Positions 59,126 to 64,000 of a stretch of DNA of 64,000 nucleotides are shown here, one piece after another. How positions within the stretch are numbered: position 1 is the first letter of the stretch; each line of letters opens with the position of its first letter. The notes under the pieces were generated by a model. It worked only from the letters and a program-made list of their open reading frames with translations. It had not been told where the DNA came from and ran no database searches. The DNA lies in contig JBJXDX010000087.1 of the NCBI GenBank assembly GCA_046154585.1, positions 5,749 through 69,748 of the forward strand. The letters are read 5' to 3'. The DNA is from CADEFX01 sp046154585 (lineage in GTDB: Bacteria > Pseudomonadota > Alphaproteobacteria > Rhizobiales > Hyphomicrobiaceae). A program made the position numbers and the translations under genes.

Positions 59126-59395
59126 ATGCCCATCAGGACTCTATCTTGGCTCTTACTGACATGGATCTCAGTCTCTCCGGCTGCGGCTCGTGATCCAGCC
59201 AATGCAGACGCGGTGATCCCGCCTGCCCGGTACAGTCCGGTGCTATCGGGGAGCCAAAGCTACCGACCGGTCGAACCGCTGCCATGGGGCGACGTCAACC
59301 GTCGCGTCATGCCGCCGGATGCACTGCGCTCAGCCCCAGGACAAGGCAAGGCCGATCCCGAGGCAAAGCAAGATAAGCGCGGCCCACATGATTAA
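59126..59395 (+). CDS. small exported hypothetical protein
   Basis: An 89-residue protein with a signal peptide (IRTLSWLLLTWISVSPAAA) and a Pro-rich mature region (SQSYRPVEPLPWGDVNRRVM), ending in a charged tail. It overlaps the TolC-family gene by 8 bases, which supports real translation. No family recognised; its place suggests a periplasmic helper of the efflux or CopB-type outer-membrane protein. Confidence 0.55.
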   Translation: MPIRTLSWLLLTWISVSPAAARDPANADAVIPPARYSPVLSGSQSYRPVEPLPWGDVNRRVMPPDALRSAPGQGKADPEAKQDKRGPHD

Positions 59396-60938
59396 CGCTA
59401 GCCGCATCCAACCGCCGAACAATCGCGCTCAATGGGGTCAACGCATGGGGGACTTGAGAGGCGTCGCGGCTTCGTTGTCCGAACGAGGCGCGACGTCGAG
59501 GTGGATCGTTCCGCTTGCCGCATTGGCAACAGCAATGCTTGCCAGCGGTTGTGCTGGTTTTTCACCGGACGCCGGCATGGGAGTTGTTCAAGCCGCCACC
59601 GCCACCGAACTCGGCAAGGAGGCGACGAAGCTGGACACCCAGGACAAAGAGGCTCATGCCGCGGCGCGTGTCAAACAGTTGCTCGCCAAGCCTTTGACCG
59701 CAGGCAGCGCCGTGCAGATCGCCCTGCTCAACAATCGGGGGCTGCAGGCTGCCTACAACGAGCTTGGCATATCCGAGGCGCAAATGGTGGAAGCCAGCCT
59801 GCCACCTGCCCCTCGGCTCGGATTTGCGCGGCTGGTCGGCTCCGGAGGCTTCGAGATCGAGCGACAGATCGTCCAGAACGTGCTCGCGCTTCTGACGCTG
59901 CCGCGGCGCCGCGAGATTGCCGAGGCGCGCTTTCGGCAGGCGCAGGTTCGCGCCGTGGAGGCCACGCTCCGCGTAGCGGCCGAAACGATGCGCGCCTACT
60001 ACCGCGCAGTGGCCGCCGGCGAGTCGGTCAGGTTTCTCGTCGATGCCCAGGCGTCGGCTCAAACCGTGTCCGAGTTGGCAAAGCAGCTCGGCGAGACCGG
60101 CGCGATGTCGAAGCTCGATCAAGCGCGCGAGCATGTGTTCTATGTCGAGATCTCAGGCCAAGTCGCGGGTGCGCGCCTGCGCCAGAGGGTTGAGAAGGAG
60201 CGTTTGACGCGTGCGCTTGGCGCCTGGGGCATGGATACGGCGTTTCGCCTGCCCGACAAGCTGACATCGCTTCCCGCCAAACCTAAGACGCTGCCGTGGG
60301 TGGAAAGCGAGGCCGTCCGACGGCGGGTCGATCTCGTCATGGCACGCATGGAAATCGACATCCTCGCGAAGGAGCTGGGGCTCACCCGCAAGACGCGTTT
60401 CATCAACGCTCTCGAGGTCGCCGGCGTCAGTACGACAGAGAAGGACGTCATTACCGATGGCGGAGCGACCGAGGTCGACAAGATCAGCCGGCGAGGCTTC
60501 GACGTGGACTTCCAAATCCCGATCTACGACTTCGGCGAGTCGCGTGTGCGGCTTGCCGAAGAGACCTACATGCGCGCGGTCAACCGTCTTCTCGAGCGCG
60601 CGGTCAACGCCCGGTCCGAAGCGCGCGAAGCCTACCAAGGCTATCGTGGCGCCTATGACATCGCCCTGCATTACGATCGGGAAGTCTTGCCTCTTCGGAA
60701 GATCATCTCCGATGAAACGCTCCTCAACTACAACGCCATGATCCGCGATCTGTTTGCCCTGCTTGCCGATGCGCGCGCGCGCATCCTGGCCAACGGGCAG
60801 GCCATCGAAGCACGGCGCGATTTCTGGCTGGCCAGCGTGGATCTGCACACCGCCATCGTCGGTGGACGCGGCGGCGCAGAAGCGGCGGATGCGCCGCGGT
60901 CGGCGATGGCCGGTGCGGGCGAGGCTGGCGGACATTGA
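59388..60938 (+). CDS. TolC-family outer membrane efflux lipoprotein
   Basis: A 516-residue TolC-family protein. ATG 59388 leads to an N terminus with a lipobox-like LASGCAG (about 62), preceded by an unusually long 60-residue leader. Two OEP halves follow (PLTAGSAVQIALLNNRGLQA; RRVDLVMARMEIDILAKELG) with long coiled coils. It could act as the outer-membrane channel for CusBA, whose cluster has no cusC. The oxidase gene follows 19 bases later. Confidence 0.88.
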   Translation: MINASRIQPPNNRAQWGQRMGDLRGVAASLSERGATSRWIVPLAALATAMLASGCAGFSPDAGMGVVQAATATELGKEATKLDTQDKEAHAAARVKQLLAKPLTAGSAVQIALLNNRGLQAAYNELGISEAQMVEASLPPAPRLGFARLVGSGGFEIERQIVQNVLALLTLPRRREIAEARFRQAQVRAVEATLRVAAETMRAYYRAVAAGESVRFLVDAQASAQTVSELAKQLGETGAMSKLDQAREHVFYVEISGQVAGARLRQRVEKERLTRALGAWGMDTAFRLPDKLTSLPAKPKTLPWVESEAVRRRVDLVMARMEIDILAKELGLTRKTRFINALEVAGVSTTEKDVITDGGATEVDKISRRGFDVDFQIPIYDFGESRVRLAEETYMRAVNRLLERAVNARSEAREAYQGYRGAYDIALHYDREVLPLRKIISDETLLNYNAMIRDLFALLADARARILANGQAIEARRDFWLASVDLHTAIVGGRGGAEAADAPRSAMAGAGEAGGH

Positions 60939-60957
60939 AAGCCACATGGAGTGATCA

Positions 60958-62340
60958 ATGACGATATCACGCAGAACATTGCTGGCGGGCTCAGGCTTAG
61001 CTCTCATGAGCGCCGCCGCCGTCAAGGCCGGCATCCCCGAGGCGCCGACCCAGACCTCTCCTCTGATGCAGGCACCGTTGTTTCCAACGTCGGGGCCCTC
61101 CTATCAGCCCGTCGTCACGCTCAACGGGTGGTCGTTGCCCTGGCGCATGAATGGCGACTGGAAGGAGTTTCACCTCGTTGCCGAACCGGTCGTGCGCGAG
61201 ATGGCGCCCGGTATGAAGGCGCATCTGTGGGGCTACAACGGTCAATCGCCCGGGCCGACCATCGAGGCCGTCGAGGGTGACAAGGTGCGCATCTTCGTCA
61301 CCAACAAACTGCCCGAGCACACCACCATCCATTGGCATGGCCAGCTCCTGCCCTGCGGCATGGACGGGGTCGGAGGCCTCACCCAGCCACATATCAAACC
61401 GGGTAAGACGTTTGTCTATGAGTTTCAGCTGATGAAGAGCGGCACGTTCATGTACCACCCGCACGCCGACGAGATGCTGCAGATGGCCATGGGCATGATG
61501 GGATTCTTCGTCGTCCACCCGAAGGACCCGAAGCTGCATCGCGTCGACCGCGACTTTGTCTTCCTGTTGAACGCGTTCGACATCGACCCCGGCAGCTACG
61601 TGCCAAAGGTCTTCACCATGCTCGAGTTCAATCTTTGGGCCTGGAACAGCCGCGTTTTTCCCGGCATCGATCATCTCGTCGTCGCCAAGAACGACAGGGT
61701 ACGCATCCGCTTCGGCAACCTGACCATGACCAATCATCCCATTCACATGCACGGCTACGACTTCGAGGTCACGTGCACAGACGGCGGCTGGACGCGGCCT
61801 GAGTCGCGCTGGCCGGAAGTCACTGTCGATTGTGCCGTCGGGCAAATGCGCGCCTTCGAGTTCAACGCGATCTACGAAGGCGATTGGGCGATTCATTGCC
61901 ACAAGTCGCACCACACCATGAATGCCATGGGGCACGATGTGAAGACCTATATCGGCGTCAATCAGAACGATGTGAAGCGACGCATTTCGCGGCTCGTCGG
62001 CGGCGGCTACATGCCGATGGGCGCCCAGGGCATGGCCGAGATGGGCGAGATGGAAATGGCGTCACCCGACAACACGCTCCCCATGATGACCGGATTTGGC
62101 CAGTTCGGGCCGATCGAGATGGGCGGCATGTTCTCGGTGGTGAAGGTCCGCGAGGGGCTCGCCGCGAACGATTACAAAGATCCCGGCTGGTACCAGCATC
62201 CGCAAGGCACGGTCGCCTACGAGTCGCAAGACGTCGCGCCACGGCACACGCAAGCACCTGCCGTGGCGACGAAGCGCGGCAGCGAGGTCGAACTCAAAGC
62301 CATCAAGCCGAGGCGAGCCAAGGGACACCGTGCGCACTGA
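60958..62340 (+). CDS. multicopper oxidase, copper resistance type
   Basis: A 460-residue oxidase with a Tat signal (SRRTLLAGSGLALMSAAAVK). Copper motifs: HWHGQ (about 124), FMYHPHADE (about 163), HPIHMHGYDF (about 261) and IHCHKSHHTMNAMG (about 310). A Met-rich stretch follows (YMPMGAQGMAEMGEMEMASP). The domain order with an early C-terminal copper motif and a long tail resembles nitrite-reductase-like or small-laccase-type copper oxidases rather than classical CopA. It is followed by a cupredoxin gene. Confidence 0.9.
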   Translation: MTISRRTLLAGSGLALMSAAAVKAGIPEAPTQTSPLMQAPLFPTSGPSYQPVVTLNGWSLPWRMNGDWKEFHLVAEPVVREMAPGMKAHLWGYNGQSPGPTIEAVEGDKVRIFVTNKLPEHTTIHWHGQLLPCGMDGVGGLTQPHIKPGKTFVYEFQLMKSGTFMYHPHADEMLQMAMGMMGFFVVHPKDPKLHRVDRDFVFLLNAFDIDPGSYVPKVFTMLEFNLWAWNSRVFPGIDHLVVAKNDRVRIRFGNLTMTNHPIHMHGYDFEVTCTDGGWTRPESRWPEVTVDCAVGQMRAFEFNAIYEGDWAIHCHKSHHTMNAMGHDVKTYIGVNQNDVKRRISRLVGGGYMPMGAQGMAEMGEMEMASPDNTLPMMTGFGQFGPIEMGGMFSVVKVREGLAANDYKDPGWYQHPQGTVAYESQDVAPRHTQAPAVATKRGSEVELKAIKPRRAKGHRAH

Positions 62341-62411
62341 GCTACGCAGCCGGAAGGCACGCAGTAGCAGAGTTCAACAAAGTTTAGCGTAGCTGGCAAA
62401 GGAGTTAGAGC

Positions 62412-62906
62412 ATGTCTGCAAGACTGGCAATCGCCGGAATTTCTGTCGCCACGATGTTCGCGGTGGGACTTCCAATATACAGCGGTTTGGTCTCAGTCCG
62501 CGCCGTTGCGCACACCGGTCACGTGTTCGCTGCAGGCGAGCCCGGTGACCCCAAGAAGCCCTACCGGACCATCGAGCTCTCGATGCGCGAGGGGAGTGGC
62601 ACCATGGCCTACGAGCCCAATCTGATTGAGGTCAGAAAGGGCGAGCAGATCATGTTCGTGCTGCTCAATGTCGGTGCTCTGCCGCATGAGTTCATGCTCG
62701 ACTCATTCGAAAATAACGCCAAGCACAAGATTGAAATGCAAAAGAATCCGGAGATGGAACATGACGATGCGAACGGGAAGCGCATTGAGCCCAAGAATGA
62801 CAACAAAATATTGTGGCGATTTTCCAAGACGGGAACGTTCGAGTTCGCCTGTTTGATACCGGGTCACTACGAAGCCGGGATGAAGGGCACCGTGGTCGTC
62901 AAGTGA
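62412..62906 (+). CDS. cupredoxin, copy 2
   Basis: A 164-residue paralogue of the protein at 56889, identical at most positions, with the same copper ligands (LPHEF; CLIPGHYEAGM). The 70-base leader is also shared. Here the full module survives: oxidase, cupredoxin, CusF, TPR protein. It is probably cotranscribed with the oxidase gene 71 bases upstream. Confidence 0.92.
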   Translation: MSARLAIAGISVATMFAVGLPIYSGLVSVRAVAHTGHVFAAGEPGDPKKPYRTIELSMREGSGTMAYEPNLIEVRKGEQIMFVLLNVGALPHEFMLDSFENNAKHKIEMQKNPEMEHDDANGKRIEPKNDNKILWRFSKTGTFEFACLIPGHYEAGMKGTVVVK

Positions 62907-62964
62907 ACCGAGTTTGCGCGCCGAGGAAGTTCACAAAGTAGGATTAGCAGTCAGGAGAAGCGCA

Positions 62965-63258
62965 ATGCGTAAATCGATGATCATGCTCGCGGCACTCGGC
63001 GGAATGGCAGCTCTGTCGTCCGTCGCTTTTGCGCAAATGGTGGATGGTGAGGTGACAAAAGTCGACGAATCGGCGGGCAAGGTCACCATCAAGCACGGCC
63101 CCATGAAGAAGTTCGACATGGAGGGCGGCATGACCATGGTGTTCCGCGCCCAGGACCCCGCCATCCTCAAACAGGTCAAACCCGGCGACAAAATCAAGTT
63201 CGAAGCCGACAAGGTCAATGGCCAGTTCACCGTCATGAAGGTAGAGAAGAAGAAGTAG
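62965..63258 (+). CDS. cusF: CusF-like copper-binding protein
   Basis: A 97-residue exported protein: signal peptide (1-22, ending AFAQ) and a CusF OB-fold with KVTIKHGPMKKFDMEGGMTM, holding the His and two Met ligands, then VFRAQDPAILKQVKPGDKIK. It hands Cu(I) to CusB. AGGAG lies before the ATG. It is the intact counterpart of the broken copy at 53188. Confidence 0.9.
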   Translation: MRKSMIMLAALGGMAALSSVAFAQMVDGEVTKVDESAGKVTIKHGPMKKFDMEGGMTMVFRAQDPAILKQVKPGDKIKFEADKVNGQFTVMKVEKKK

Positions 63259-63382
63259 ACGAAACTGTTTCGTCTAGTGCGTTCGCCTTCGATGACGTGC
63301 TCGCCATTCCGGTGATCGCGGCGCACATGCTCTAGGGCGGACTCAATCGCACCCTGGTCTCCGCTGATAGTCGGAGGCGCGA

Positions 63383-64000
63383 ATGCTCGGCAAAGGCACC
63401 CGGTTTCACGTCCTGCAGAACTCCACACTGGTGCCGATCCTGTGTGCAGCGACGATCGCCTTTTTACCGCATCGCAGGCACGCCGGCCCGCTGCGGGACT
63501 GCGAACAGCTCAAAGATCCTCCTCTGGCCATTCGCGCCTGCTCCCGTCTGATCTCGAACATCCCGGACAGCGCGGTGCTCCACAATAGGCGCGGCATTGC
63601 CTACTTGAGGAACGGGGAAGCCGACAACGCCATTGCTGACTACACGGAAGCCATCCGGCTCGATCCTAGAGCAACCGAGGCCTACTACAATCGAGGCCGA
63701 GCGCTGCTCGACAAGGGAGCCTACACCGTAGCCATCCTGGATTTCGGCCAGGCCATTGCTCACAACCCAAATCATCCCCTGGCTCTCAATGCTCGTGCCC
63801 GGGCAGCCTTCAAATTGGGCAATCTGGCGGCCGCTCTCGAGGAAGCCGATTACGCCATAGCGGCCGACGCCAGATACGCACGCCCACATCCATGAGGCCC
63901 TGGGCAGACGCGAACACGCTATCGCCGATTTTCGGATGACACTTGCGCTCGACGCGCATGATCCGCTCGTGCACATCACGCGAGAGGGATTGCTGCGGCT
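63383..64000 (+). pseudogene. TPR-repeat protein, frameshifted and cut by window end
   Basis: Starts MLGKGTRFHVLQNSTLVPIL with a hydrophobic leader, then CEQLKDPPLAIRACSRLISN and TPR repeats (AVLHNRRGIAYLRNGEADNA; TEAYYNRGRALLDKGAYTVA). The frame stops at 63895. One frame over, the repeats go on (HIHEALGRREHAIADFRMTL) to the window edge without a stop. The shift lies near 63880. Exported TPR proteins of this kind are scaffolds; the partner is unknown. Confidence 0.7.

Noticed and set aside
1..64000. CRISPR arrays, tRNA and rRNA genes, insertion sequences
   Set aside because: No regular repeat-spacer series, no cloverleaf with tRNA-like conserved arms, and no transposase-like protein was found. 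An integrase is also absent, so element ends were not called.

Overview
This window is GC-rich and most of its genes look alphaproteobacterial. The Trb-type conjugation genes, DUF736/DUF2285 proteins, Cus-type copper genes and NrsF-type anti-sigma factor suggest a soil or aquatic member of the Hyphomicrobiales (Rhizobiales). The genus cannot be fixed from sequence alone. No rRNA, tRNA or CRISPR array was seen.

Region 1 (about 0.2-4.9 kb) is a defence island. It holds a compact type II (short) CBASS operon: HNH-SAVED nuclease (Cap5), CD-NTase and a stand-alone E2-like protein. A divergent HTH repressor and ImmA/IrrE-type metallopeptidase match the CapH/CapP regulatory pair. The two transcription units appear to share one -35 box.

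Region 2 (about 6.1-28.5 kb) is the conjugation core of a Tn4371-like integrative and conjugative element: a frameshifted DUF6499/DUF2285 gene, an excisionase-like HTH protein, TraF peptidase, DUF736, relaxase, ArdC-like antirestriction protein, ParB, an AbiEi/AbiEii toxin-antitoxin pair, TraG, a CopG-like protein, trbB-C-D-E-J-L-F-G-I and a second DUF736. No integrase lies in the window, so the element ends are not defined. Two related, strongly folded non-coding elements lie upstream of the DUF736-relaxase block and upstream of the ardC-like gene.

Region 3 (about 28.6-35.5 kb) is a mixed accessory stretch: an MFS transporter with an extra C-terminal domain coupled to a thioesterase, an XRE regulator with a 16-bp perfect palindrome in front of it, an AlpA-like regulator, an orphan TRAP permease pair, an exported HExxH protein, and decayed DUF1232 and livM genes.

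Region 4 (about 35.5-64 kb) is a metal-resistance island, mostly for copper. It contains lspA with a Zn/Cd/Pb-type P1B-ATPase and MerR regulator, cusBA, two FixH/YtkA-like proteins, Cys-rich and other very small exported or membrane proteins, an ECF sigma factor with an NrsF-like anti-sigma factor, two multicopper oxidases, a DUF411 protein, two cupredoxins, two CusF-like genes (one frameshifted), a TolC-family protein and an OmpR-type two-component system. Three sites GTAACC-N16-CGAA outline an ECF regulon. Direct repeats GTTAC-N5-GTTAC in front of three genes or operons outline a second regulon, probably of the two-component system. The island has been rearranged: the 3' end of a lost multicopper oxidase gene is fused to the histidine kinase frame, ahead of a duplicated cupredoxin gene.

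At least seven genes carry apparent single frameshifts. These could be true decay or indel errors in the assembly.
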